A DNA stretch of 64,000 bases from QHXM01 sp963697975. Its GTDB lineage: Bacteria; Acidobacteriota; Blastocatellia; Pyrinomonadales; Pyrinomonadaceae. The stretch is taken from positions 2,790,001-2,854,000 of the forward strand of contig OY969111.1 of assembly GCA_963697975.1 (NCBI GenBank), in the 5' to 3' direction. Below are positions 16,396-23,230 of the stretch, piece by piece. The position numbers and the translations under genes were made by a program. The notes below the pieces were generated by a model. The model ran no database searches, was not told the DNA's origin, and saw nothing but the letters and a program-made list of their open reading frames with translations. Positions within the stretch are counted from its first letter, which is position 1; every line of letters starts with the position of its first letter.

Positions 16396-16425
16396 AGAGG
16401 TAGTTCAATAAAATTCAGGGGGAAA

Positions 16426-16941
16426 ATGAAACTTAAAATCGTTCTGCTGACAACACTCTTCCTGGCGTTTAGCTTGAGTGTGTCTGCCCAATCACCAACG
16501 CCGACTTTTACGCGATATACCGTCAAAGTCGAGAAAATCAGAAACGTCAGGGTCAATCTGAAAAGCCACAAAAATGCGAACATGTTCCGCACTAATTTAC
16601 GGAATGCCGCGAAAGAAGGCGTGAATTTCGCCGGACATTACATCTTAACGACCTGGGGCTGCGGAACGAATTGCTCGCAAAGCGCCATCATTGACGCTCG
16701 CAACGGTCGGGTGTTTTTCCCCGGCCAACTCGAAGGCGCTGGTTTCGGCTTCTGTGAATTGCCGGACGACATTGAGCCGATGGTTCATAAAGCTGACAGC
16801 CGTCTGCTCATCCTGAACGGATTCAAAGGCGGCGACCTTAGTGTGGAAAACTCGCCTTGCGGAATTTATTATCTCGAATGGACAGGCACGAATTTTAGGC
16901 AAGTCCGATTTGAGGAGAAAAAGCGAAGAGAGATGCCGTAG
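16426..16941 (+). CDS. exported protein of unknown function, Cys-rich
   Basis: 171 residues from ATG 16426, preceded by AGGGGG; the longer frame from 16279 would be translated leader. The signal peptide is IVLLTTLFLAFSLSVSAQ. The mature part has four cysteines in WGCGTNCSQ, GFCELP and NSPCGIYY, likely disulfides, and segments AGHYILTTWGCGTN and SAIIDARNGRVFFPG that suggest a beta-rich periplasmic domain. The family was not identified. It is flanked on both sides by copies of the same 41-base motif plus terminator. Confidence 0.75.
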   Translation: MKLKIVLLTTLFLAFSLSVSAQSPTPTFTRYTVKVEKIRNVRVNLKSHKNANMFRTNLRNAAKEGVNFAGHYILTTWGCGTNCSQSAIIDARNGRVFFPGQLEGAGFGFCELPDDIEPMVHKADSRLLILNGFKGGDLSVENSPCGIYYLEWTGTNFRQVRFEEKKRREMP

Positions 16942-16972
16942 ACTTCAGTCGCGCCACCCGGTCCATGGATGA

Positions 16973-17042
16973 GGTGCCGGGCAATCCCAACAGTACATTG
17001 GAAGGCCGCTTGCGAGGTAACGCGCGAGCGGCCTTTTCTTTT
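16973..17042 (+). terminator. second copy of 41-base motif with intrinsic terminator
   Basis: GGTGCCGGGCAATCCCAACA and following bases match 16331-16371 at most positions. The end is a stem AAGGCCGCTTGCG/CGCGAGCGGCCTT followed by TTCTTTT. It terminates the 16426 gene and probably shares ancestry with the leader terminator. Confidence 0.65.
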
Positions 17043-17174
17043 GACTTGTCGCGCGCTTTGCGGCAATGGTAAGGTGATTCTTGCAGGGCGGACGCTCACT
17101 TTTTAATTATTCGTCCGCGCCGAGCCATGAGAATGTACCTCGCGTCCACAGATCTCAGTTGAAATGCAAAAATA

Positions 17175-17567
17175 ATGTGGGAATTCAATATCGAGCGGCG
17201 GACAGCTCCACGCCGTAGCGTTAAACTTGAGTTTAGAGTCCTGCTCGTCGCCACGAAGACGAATGCCGAAGGCGAAGAGCATACGCATCCGCTGATCGGC
17301 TATACGCGCGACATCAGCGAATCAGGGCTGGCGCTTCTGGTCTCCGCCAAGAGCATGAGCGTGCTCTACAGTCTGGGCCAAAACTACACGCTGCAACTGG
17401 TGCTGACGCTCCCGACAGGGCCGGTCGAACTGGAGGCCGTCCCCGCACGCTACAAGCACATCAATGAAGGCGAAGCCGGGTCGTTCATCCTCATCGGCGC
17501 GCAGATTACGAAAATCAGCGACGAAGACCGCGAACGTTTTATTGAATACCTGAACTCATTTGAATAA
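17175..17567 (+). CDS. PilZ domain protein
   Basis: 130 residues, essentially one PilZ domain. The c-di-GMP-binding signature is present: an arginine motif ERRTAPRRSVKLEF near the start and the second motif TRDISESGLAL (D/NxSxxG) about 35 residues later. This suggests a c-di-GMP receptor controlling motility, adhesion or exopolysaccharide; no effector domain is attached. It is cytosolic. A heptad hairpin follows five bases after the stop. Confidence 0.88.
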   Translation: MWEFNIERRTAPRRSVKLEFRVLLVATKTNAEGEEHTHPLIGYTRDISESGLALLVSAKSMSVLYSLGQNYTLQLVLTLPTGPVELEAVPARYKHINEGEAGSFILIGAQITKISDEDRERFIEYLNSFE

Positions 17568-17571
17568 AACC

Positions 17572-17640
17572 GTAAATCGTAAATCGTGAATCGTAAATAG
17601 AAAGAGCGTTCTTCTATTTACGATTCACGATTTACGATTG
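17572..17640. repeat. heptad-repeat hairpin, AATCGTA family
   Basis: Left arm AATCGTA, AATCGTG, AATCGTA, AATAG; right arm is the inverse, with CGATTCACGATTTACGATT. The loop is AAAGAGCGTTCTTCT. It lies between convergent genes. The near-copy at 32742-32816 shares loop bases as well. Confidence 0.85.
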
Positions 17641-17654
17641 ACGAGGTCTTTCCC

Positions 17655-18218
17655 TTATTTGAATTGGCGGTTGGCGATTTTGGAGAGCGCGATGGTCAGA
17701 GCCGCCGCGCCGAGCGATTTAACGAGCGTCGGATGTTCGGCATAAAAGTCGCTGATCTTGTCTATAATCGAAGGGTCGTGCTTTTGTGCCTCATCTGCGA
17801 CCTGTTGCACGGCTTCGGGCGGAATCTGTCCGGCCTGTTCGGGCGTCACTTCCTGCTGGCCGCCGCCTTTGAAAATATTGATGAGGTCAGAGAGTCCGCC
17901 CCCGCCCCCGGCGCTTGCGCCGCCACCGCCGCCAGACATGATGCGCCCTAAAATCGCAGGCCCGGCATACTTGAGGATGGTGTTCAGCAGTCCTGCCTGT
18001 TGCTGCGGGTTGGAGTTGTTAAAAAGGTTGGCGGTCATCTGACCGAATTCCGGCGTTTGCTCGGAGCGAAAAGCTGCGGCCAAGCCATCGGAAAGCGCCG
18101 GTTGCGGCGCAGCTTGAGCAACCTGGTCAAAATCGTCGTCAATCGTATCCGGGGCTTGAGTCGGTTCTGCGCCCTGATACTGCTGTAAAAGCCCGCTGAG
18201 TTCTTTCATCAAATCCAT
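17655..18218 (-). CDS. hypothetical Gly/Gln-rich protein
   Basis: 187 residues; no family assigned with confidence. The N-terminus is helical (MDLMKELSGLLQQYQG), followed by an acidic Pro/Ala linker, a helical segment FGQMTANLFNNSNPQQQAGLLN, a glycine stretch with a run of five Gly twice near residue 95-107, and a C-terminal hydrophobic helix LVKSLGAAALTIALSKIA. The layout recalls YidB/DUF937-type proteins, but this is a weak resemblance. Ribosome binding site GAGAGGTAAC precedes the start. Confidence 0.6.
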   Translation of the reverse strand: MDLMKELSGLLQQYQGAEPTQAPDTIDDDFDQVAQAAPQPALSDGLAAAFRSEQTPEFGQMTANLFNNSNPQQQAGLLNTILKYAGPAILGRIMSGGGGGASAGGGGGLSDLINIFKGGGQQEVTPEQAGQIPPEAVQQVADEAQKHDPSIIDKISDFYAEHPTLVKSLGAAALTIALSKIANRQFK

Positions 18219-18361
18219 TTTTGTTACCTCTCTCGTCGCTTCGGTTTAGAAATACGCTCCCCCGGCGACAACCAGTGTTGGCCGGGCGCGATTGTTGGGG
18301 CACGAGGGCTTTGGGGTTAAGGGTTACGCAAGCGAGCTTACTACAGTTACTTGCTAAACTG

Positions 18362-19030
18362 CTAAGGAGTCGCTTTCGGCGTCGGTGTCGGCGTCGTTCG
18401 CTCCGAGGGAAGGACGCGCGATTGATCGGGAGAATCAGGCGAACTGTGCAGGTGAACGGCTTTCCAGGAGTTGCCGATGCGACGAAAGACCAGAGTCGTG
18501 CGACCCGTCACGGTTTCAGGCGTCCCGTCGTAAGTTTGAGATTGCGTCCAGAGAAAGTTCGCCACCGCGCCATCGCGTCCCAGCATCTGCACACGCAAGT
18601 CGCGCATGTCAAGCTTCACGTCTTTCAGCTTCGGATAGGAACTCTCACGATTCTTACGCATCTGCTCCCAGCTTTTAGTGACTGATCCGTTGTTATTAAA
18701 GAGAACGAGTTGCGGCGAATTCCAGTAAATGCCTGTAACCGCGTCTACGTTGGCGGCCTCGATGCCTGCTTTCAGAGCATTGACAATAGCAATGATGTCT
18801 TTCGCCGACGGCTCGGTCTTGCTGCCTGCGGCGCGCCTGCCCGCCGTTGTGCGGGGCGTGGGCGTCGGCGTGGCCTGTGTTGGGAGCGGCTCTTCGACAA
18901 TGCGGGCGGGACTAACCGCGGGGTTTGAAGTGCGTGGCCGCGTGGTCGTTGATGAATTAGAATTCTGCGCGAGACTCACGGCGGCGAGCGCGCCCGTAAG
19001 CGTGATGATAAAAAATAATCTTTTCAGCAT
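18362..19030 (-). CDS. exported SnoaL-like/DUF4440 protein with Thr/Pro-rich linker
   Basis: 222 residues. A signal peptide (LFFIITLTGALAAVSLAQ) is followed by a Thr/Pro/Ser-rich linker to about residue 70 and a DUF4440/NTF2-like domain: IVNALKAGIEAANVDAVTGI, SVTKSWEQMRKNRESS, then GRTTLVFRRIGNSWKAVHLH. A short Pro/Thr tail closes it. It is similar in plan to the protein at 11835-12326 but with added low-complexity ends. It is probably a secreted or periplasmic protein of unknown substrate. AAGGAG lies about ten bases before the start codon. Confidence 0.78.
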   Translation of the reverse strand: MLKRLFFIITLTGALAAVSLAQNSNSSTTTRPRTSNPAVSPARIVEEPLPTQATPTPTPRTTAGRRAAGSKTEPSAKDIIAIVNALKAGIEAANVDAVTGIYWNSPQLVLFNNNGSVTKSWEQMRKNRESSYPKLKDVKLDMRDLRVQMLGRDGAVANFLWTQSQTYDGTPETVTGRTTLVFRRIGNSWKAVHLHSSPDSPDQSRVLPSERTTPTPTPKATP

Positions 19031-19071
19031 TTGGTAACTCCTTAAAAATCGAATTAGGGAAAGCTTATGAT

Positions 19072-20568
19072 TTAAGCGCCCAGCCAGGGTTCCTGACTGC
19101 GAAGACGGCGAACGGAGCGTTCGCGCCCGATTGCCTCGAAGACCTCGAACATACTTGGGCCGACCGACTGACCAGTCAGCATCGTGCGCGCGGCGTTGAT
19201 TAAAAGGCCGGGCTTCACCCCGGCTTCTTCCGCGTAGGCGCGCAAAGCCTCTTCGCTCGTCGCAGACGTGAACGGCTCGACCGCTTCGAGTTTGGCGGCC
19301 AGAGCGGGCAGCAACTCACGCAGGCGAGGCTCTTTCTGTAGATTCTTTTTGACGGCAGCCTCATCGAAATCAAAGTCGTCGGAGAAATAGGCGCGACCCT
19401 GCGCCGAGAAATCCTTGAGCGTGTGAAAACGCTGGCGGATTAGATCAACCGTTCTTTCAAACCACGCGCTGTCTTCTTCTTCATACTCCTCGCGCCAGAG
19501 CTTGGCCGCGCGTAGTTCCGCCTTGACCATCGGCAGCAAATCCGAGAACGGCATCGTGCGAATGTACTCGGCATTCATCCAGAGAGCTTTCGCATCCGTC
19601 CATTGTCGCGGGTCCGATTCGCTGAAGTTGAAAATGGCGTTCGAGCGGCTGATGCCTGCCAGCGAAAATTTCTGGGTGAGTTCGTCGAGCGTCATAAGCT
19701 CCTGCTCGCTGTCAGGCGACCAGCCCATCAGGGCCAGAAAGTTGCGAAACGCTGCGGGCACGAATCCCTTGTCACGATATGTCGTGAGAGAAACGACTTC
19801 GCCGTGCTTGCGCTTGGAGAGCTTCCCCTTGTTCGGCGCGAGAATCAGCGGCAGGTGCGCGAAGCGCGGCGGTTCTACGCCGAGAGCCTGATAAAGCAGA
19901 ATCTGCTTGTGCGTGTTCGTCAGGTGATCTTGCCCGCGAATCACATCCGTGATCTTCATCTCGATGTCGTCTAAAACGACCGACAAATTGTAGAGCGGAT
20001 GACCATCGGAACGCAGCAGCACGAGGTCTTCAATCTCCGCGTAGTCGCGCTCCTGTGCGCCATACACAGCATCTTCAAAACGCGTTCGGCCTTCGCGCGC
20101 GACTTTCAGGCGGACGGCGAAAGGCTCTCCCGCACTCGCGCGACGGTCGGATTCTTCTTTTGAAAGATCGCGAAAGGGATTGCTTCTGTGATCCTGCCCT
20201 TCGGCGGCATGAGTGCGCGCGCGGTCGGCGATACCCTGCTTGATGGTCGCGTCGGATCGTTCCTCGCGCGGTGTGAAATCACGGTAGGCTTTGCCTTCTT
20301 CAAGCAGCTTGAGCGCAGCCGCTTTATGCTTCGGCGCGTTGTCGGATTGCAGGACTATCTCTTCATCGTAATCCAATCCGAGCCATTCCAGACCCTCGAG
20401 GATAGAGCGCGTAGAGGCTTCGGTCGAACGCTGCAAATCCGTGTCTTCAATACGGAGCAGAAAAAGCCCTCCCATTTTGCGCGCATAGAGCCAGTTAAAG
20501 AGCGCAGAGCGAGCCGAGCCGATATGGAGATAGCCCGTCGGTGACGGAGCGAAACGAACGCGAATCAT
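19072..20568 (-). CDS. gltX: glutamyl-tRNA synthetase
   Basis: 498 residues, class I aminoacyl-tRNA synthetase charging tRNA-Glu. The HIGH region is RFAPSPTGYLHIGSARSA and the KMSKS counterpart is GKLSKRKHG; YDEEIVLQSDNA and DVIRGQDHLTNTHKQ are family-typical. Whether it is discriminating or also charges tRNA-Gln cannot be told from sequence here. A large heptad hairpin lies upstream (20575-20707). Confidence 0.97.
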   Translation of the reverse strand: MIRVRFAPSPTGYLHIGSARSALFNWLYARKMGGLFLLRIEDTDLQRSTEASTRSILEGLEWLGLDYDEEIVLQSDNAPKHKAAALKLLEEGKAYRDFTPREERSDATIKQGIADRARTHAAEGQDHRSNPFRDLSKEESDRRASAGEPFAVRLKVAREGRTRFEDAVYGAQERDYAEIEDLVLLRSDGHPLYNLSVVLDDIEMKITDVIRGQDHLTNTHKQILLYQALGVEPPRFAHLPLILAPNKGKLSKRKHGEVVSLTTYRDKGFVPAAFRNFLALMGWSPDSEQELMTLDELTQKFSLAGISRSNAIFNFSESDPRQWTDAKALWMNAEYIRTMPFSDLLPMVKAELRAAKLWREEYEEEDSAWFERTVDLIRQRFHTLKDFSAQGRAYFSDDFDFDEAAVKKNLQKEPRLRELLPALAAKLEAVEPFTSATSEEALRAYAEEAGVKPGLLINAARTMLTGQSVGPSMFEVFEAIGRERSVRRLRSQEPWLGA

Positions 20569-20574
20569 AAGAGC

Positions 20575-20707
20575 AGGGATGAGGGATGAAAAGGCAAGGA
20601 TGAGGGATGAGGGATGAGGGATGAAAGGAAAGCTTCAACAGCTTGAATCCTTTTACTTCATCCCTCATCCCTCATCCCTCATCCCTCCGTTCTCTCCCTC
20701 ATCCCTT
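20575..20707. repeat. heptad-repeat hairpin, GGATGAG family
   Basis: Left arm has GGGATGA units interrupted once and then GGATGAG three times; right arm is the inverse with CATCCCT units. The loop contains AGCTTCAACAGCTT. It lies between gltX and the DUF421 gene, and its right edge supplies the last codons and stop of the DUF421 gene. Confidence 0.85.
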
Positions 20708-21298
20708 TGTTTCCCCTTTCTTCAATTCTGCGACCTGCGCGCTCAGGTTGTCGAGGCGCGCGATCAGTTCGGCGTGCAGTTTATCAGTGTGCGCGGGCGT
20801 TTTGCCCTCCACGAAAAATGTGCCGCCCGGCTCAAGCACGCAGCGCTCGATCTCGTTGAGATTATCGAAGCCCTGACGGTGCGCGACCGTGAGCAGTTCC
20901 GTTTCCGTCAAAAGCTCTTTCGCCAGCGCGTCACGGCGCACCTGCCCGTTTTCAATCAGCACGCTCGGCGTGCCTTCAATTATCTGGTCGAGGCGTCTGT
21001 GCTTGAAGACGAAGCGTACCACAAAGTAGTTGATGGCGAGCAAGCTGAAAGCGCCGATCAGCCCGCCCGTGACCGTGTTGTCCTCGCCGATGATGGCATT
21101 CTGGACGGTGTTTGAGAGCGACAGCAGCACTACCAGATCGAAAGGATTGAGCTGCGCCAACTCGCGCTTGCCGAAGATGCGCAGCACCACGACCAGAAAG
21201 ATGTAGACGACGAGCGGGCGCAGAATCTTTTCGGCAACGGGCACGGCCAGATGAAACATATTCTGCGTGAGAGCATCATTCCAGAAAGCAGGTGACAT
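20699..21298 (-). CDS. DUF421 (YetF-like) membrane protein
   Basis: 199 residues. Three N-terminal hydrophobic segments include LVVYIFLVVVLRIFGKREL and FDLVVLLSLSNTVQNA, followed by the DUF421 cytoplasmic part (DQIIEGTPSVLIENGQV, KELLTETELLTVAHRQGF, VLEPGGTFFVE). The family (YetF, YcaP) is of unknown biochemical role, linked to spores or envelope stress in some species. The start codon directly abuts a perfect 17-bp inverted repeat that contains the ribosome binding site, suggesting translational control. The stop codon is formed by heptad repeat. Confidence 0.87.
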   Translation of the reverse strand: MSPAFWNDALTQNMFHLAVPVAEKILRPLVVYIFLVVVLRIFGKRELAQLNPFDLVVLLSLSNTVQNAIIGEDNTVTGGLIGAFSLLAINYFVVRFVFKHRRLDQIIEGTPSVLIENGQVRRDALAKELLTETELLTVAHRQGFDNLNEIERCVLEPGGTFFVEGKTPAHTDKLHAELIARLDNLSAQVAELKKGETKG

Positions 21299-21367
21299 GG
21301 GTTTATAGTCTCCTTACAGATCGGCAGTCTGACTTAGCCGGGTTTTCCGAAAGGAGACTATAAACCC
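21299..21367 (-). promoter_or_regulatory. 17-bp perfect hairpin sequestering the DUF421 ribosome binding site
   Basis: Minus-strand RNA: GGGTTTATAGTCTCCTT, a 35-base loop, then AAGGAGACTATAAACCC directly followed by ATG. The arms are exact inverses, so the Shine-Dalgarno AAGGAG is fully paired. Inside the loop TCGG and CCGA can extend the stem. This is a candidate thermosensor, protein-binding or antisense-controlled element. Confidence 0.7.
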
Positions 21368-21445
21368 GTTCGCTCGAAAGTCACGCGCCTTTCAATCAAA
21401 GACCAAACAGCAGCGTCCATTGCCAATGCTGCTTCGCAAAGACAA

Positions 21446-21479
21446 ACGGGTTATCTGACTTCAGTTTCAGATAACCCGT
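21446..21479 (-). terminator. terminator-like hairpin downstream of tRNA-Ser
   Basis: ACGGGTTATCTGA and its exact inverse TCAGATAACCCGT, 13-bp stem with an 8-base loop. On the minus strand it is followed by TTGTCTTTG. It lies 20 bases after the tRNA 3' end and before the DUF421 leader. Confidence 0.75.
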
Positions 21480-21499
21480 CCAACCTCTCATTGAAATGA

Positions 21500-21590
21500 T
21501 GGCGGAGATGACAGGATTCGAACCTGTGATGGGCTTTTGACCCATAACGGTTTAGCAAACCGCCGCCTTCAGCCACTCGGCCACATCTCC
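21500..21590 (-). tRNA. tRNA-Ser (GCT anticodon)
   Basis: 91 bases including encoded CCA. Minus strand: acceptor GGAGATG pairs with CATCTCC, discriminator G, CCA. The D arm is GCCGAGTGGCTGAAGGC; the anticodon loop TTGCTAA has anticodon GCT (21554-21556); a long variable arm (ATGGGTCAAAAGCCCAT) is typical of serine tRNAs; the T arm contains GGTTCGAATCC. It reads AGC/AGU codons. Confidence 0.97.
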
Positions 21591-21620
21591 GCTGAGCCTG
21601 TTCGTTTCAGGCGAAGGTTT

Positions 21621-21648
21621 ATTCTAATCCGCGAGCCGAGATTGTCAA
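21621..21648 (-). promoter_or_regulatory. promoter of tRNA-Ser
   Basis: Minus strand TTGACA (21643-21648), 16-bp spacer, TAGAAT (21621-21626), about 30 bases before the mature tRNA 5' end. Confidence 0.7.
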
Positions 21649-21781
21649 GGCTCTGTCGGCTGGCAATCGCTACTCGCAAGATGGCTCGACTTTCATGACA
21701 GGGTTGATGATATACTCGAAATTCCACCCGAATCTGTGAGAGCGCCGCTTCGTTGCCTCTGATTATTAGGAGATTCTTCAC

Positions 21782-23188
21782 ATGCCCGACCCCACCAATG
21801 TGATGATTAGCAGTACGAGCATAGATTTGCCGGAGCACCGCGAGAAGGTAAGGAGTGCTTGCGAAGAACAGAAGATGCTTCCAATCGGGATGGAAGCATT
21901 ACCCGCGGATGACGCGCAGGCCGTCCCTGTCTCCTTTGGCCTTGTGGATCAATCCAAAATTTATCTCGGCATCTTTGGATGGCGCTATGGCTTTATCCCG
22001 CCGGGTGAAAACATCTCGATTACAGAAATGGAATATGACCGGGCTTCCAAACGACGTATAAAACGCTTCATCTTCATGATGCATGACGAACACCCAATCA
22101 CGGGGCCTGATGTGGAAACAGGGGCGGGCGCCGATAAATTAAGGAAGCTCAAAGAGCGTCTTCAAGCCAGACACACCATTAAATATTTCAAATCTGCCGA
22201 TGAACTGCGCGGCCACGTACTCATTACCCTTTCACAATACACGCAGCGTAACCTGATTGACTCTCAGTATGTCCCGGACATCCCGCTGCCTCCCGAACCT
22301 TATATTGCTCATCCTGATTTCGATTTCCAGTCACAGGCTTTTACCGGCAGACAGGAAGAAAGCAACGCTTTGACGGAGTGGGTGGCAAAGAAAGCACGCA
22401 TCCTCAACATCGTCGCTGCGGGGGGAATGGGCAAGAGTATTCTGGCCTGGAAATGGTTTCAACGGGATGCGCCGTTTGAAATGCCCAAACTTGCGGGACG
22501 AGTCTGGTGGAGCTTTGATAACAAAGACACTTTTGATGATTTCATTAAATGCACACTGGCTTATGTGAGCAAGCAACCTCTGGAGAGCATCCACGCTATC
22601 GCGCCGGAGGATCGCCAGACGCAATTGCTCGATATTCTCAAGAGCAGGCGTTTCCTGATCGTCCTCGATAGTTTTGAACGCAACCTGATTGCCTACGCGC
22701 GTGCCAAGACTTCGGACTTAGTTGACAGCGATAGTCAACAGCAAGCTGCCGGAGAGATCGCCAAACAACGCGGCTTACCGGAAAATGCCGCGCATTCCTT
22801 CATCGGTCAAACATTATTACGCGGAATCAACGATCAACAGGTCGCCAGCTTTATGTCCCGGCTCGCCGAGGTGAGAGCGTCGCGCATTCTCATCACCACG
22901 CGTCTCTACCCGCGAGAGATGCAACGGGACAGCACGAAAAAGGAACTGGCGAGATGCAAGGCTCTTTTTCTCAAAGGACTGAACGACGATGACGCCGTTA
23001 ATTTGTGGCGTCAGTCAGATGGCAGCGGGTCGCGCGAGACATTGCTCTCACTTTTCTATACGTTTGAGAACTATCCAACGTTGATTTACGCGCTGGCGAA
23101 AAAAATAGCGAGGTACCGCCGCGTGTCGGAAAATATAGATCGCTGGCGACAGGATTATCCGGATTTCGATTTTGTTAGTGGAGTATGA
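21782..23188 (+). CDS. DUF4062-STAND NTPase without C-terminal sensor (short paralog)
   Basis: 468 residues. Residues 1-110 are a DUF4062 domain (MISSTSIDLPEHREKV, IYLGIFGWRYGFIPPGENIS), a TIR-like fold often N-terminal in bacterial NLR-like proteins. A STAND/NB-ARC NTPase follows: Walker A AAGGMGKS at about 212-219, Walker B RRFLIVLDSFER and the sensor SRILITTRLYP. The protein stops where its neighbour (23231) continues into winged-helix and repeat regions, so it lacks a ligand-sensing part. It is about 40% identical to that neighbour by eye. It could be a partner or regulatory short form, or a decaying duplicate. The best -10 upstream is TATACT at 21711 with a poor -35. Confidence 0.82.
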   Translation: MPDPTNVMISSTSIDLPEHREKVRSACEEQKMLPIGMEALPADDAQAVPVSFGLVDQSKIYLGIFGWRYGFIPPGENISITEMEYDRASKRRIKRFIFMMHDEHPITGPDVETGAGADKLRKLKERLQARHTIKYFKSADELRGHVLITLSQYTQRNLIDSQYVPDIPLPPEPYIAHPDFDFQSQAFTGRQEESNALTEWVAKKARILNIVAAGGMGKSILAWKWFQRDAPFEMPKLAGRVWWSFDNKDTFDDFIKCTLAYVSKQPLESIHAIAPEDRQTQLLDILKSRRFLIVLDSFERNLIAYARAKTSDLVDSDSQQQAAGEIAKQRGLPENAAHSFIGQTLLRGINDQQVASFMSRLAEVRASRILITTRLYPREMQRDSTKKELARCKALFLKGLNDDDAVNLWRQSDGSGSRETLLSLFYTFENYPTLIYALAKKIARYRRVSENIDRWRQDYPDFDFVSGV

Positions 23189-23230
23189 ATATAACTGTAA
23201 GCTCTCTTACTGGACTAGAGGTTAATTGAG

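Larger units (their letters stand above)
16166..16397 (+). ncRNA. candidate leader or small RNA with mini-ORF and terminator
   Basis: Between a good promoter and an intrinsic-type terminator (stem GAAGGCCG/CGGCCTTC, then TCTTT) lies a 230-base region with hairpins: GTGGC with GCCAC at about 16218-16237, and CTGGAC with GTCCAG at about 16238-16275. Near the 5' end is an 11-codon ORF. The 3' 41 bases recur at 16973-17013 behind the next gene, also followed by a terminator. It could be a leader controlling the gene at 16426 by attenuation or a stand-alone RNA; no known riboswitch was recognised. Confidence 0.45.

Noticed and set aside
16331..16397. Resemblance of CAGGGCAATCC to the start of c-di-GMP-I riboswitches
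   Set aside because: The remaining conserved elements (the GGGACGCAAAGCCUCC-type stretch and tetraloop receptor) are absent.
20575..20707. Heptad arrays as possible CRISPR
   Set aside because: Units are 7 bp in direct tandem without unique spacers, arranged as inverted arms, and no cas gene is present.
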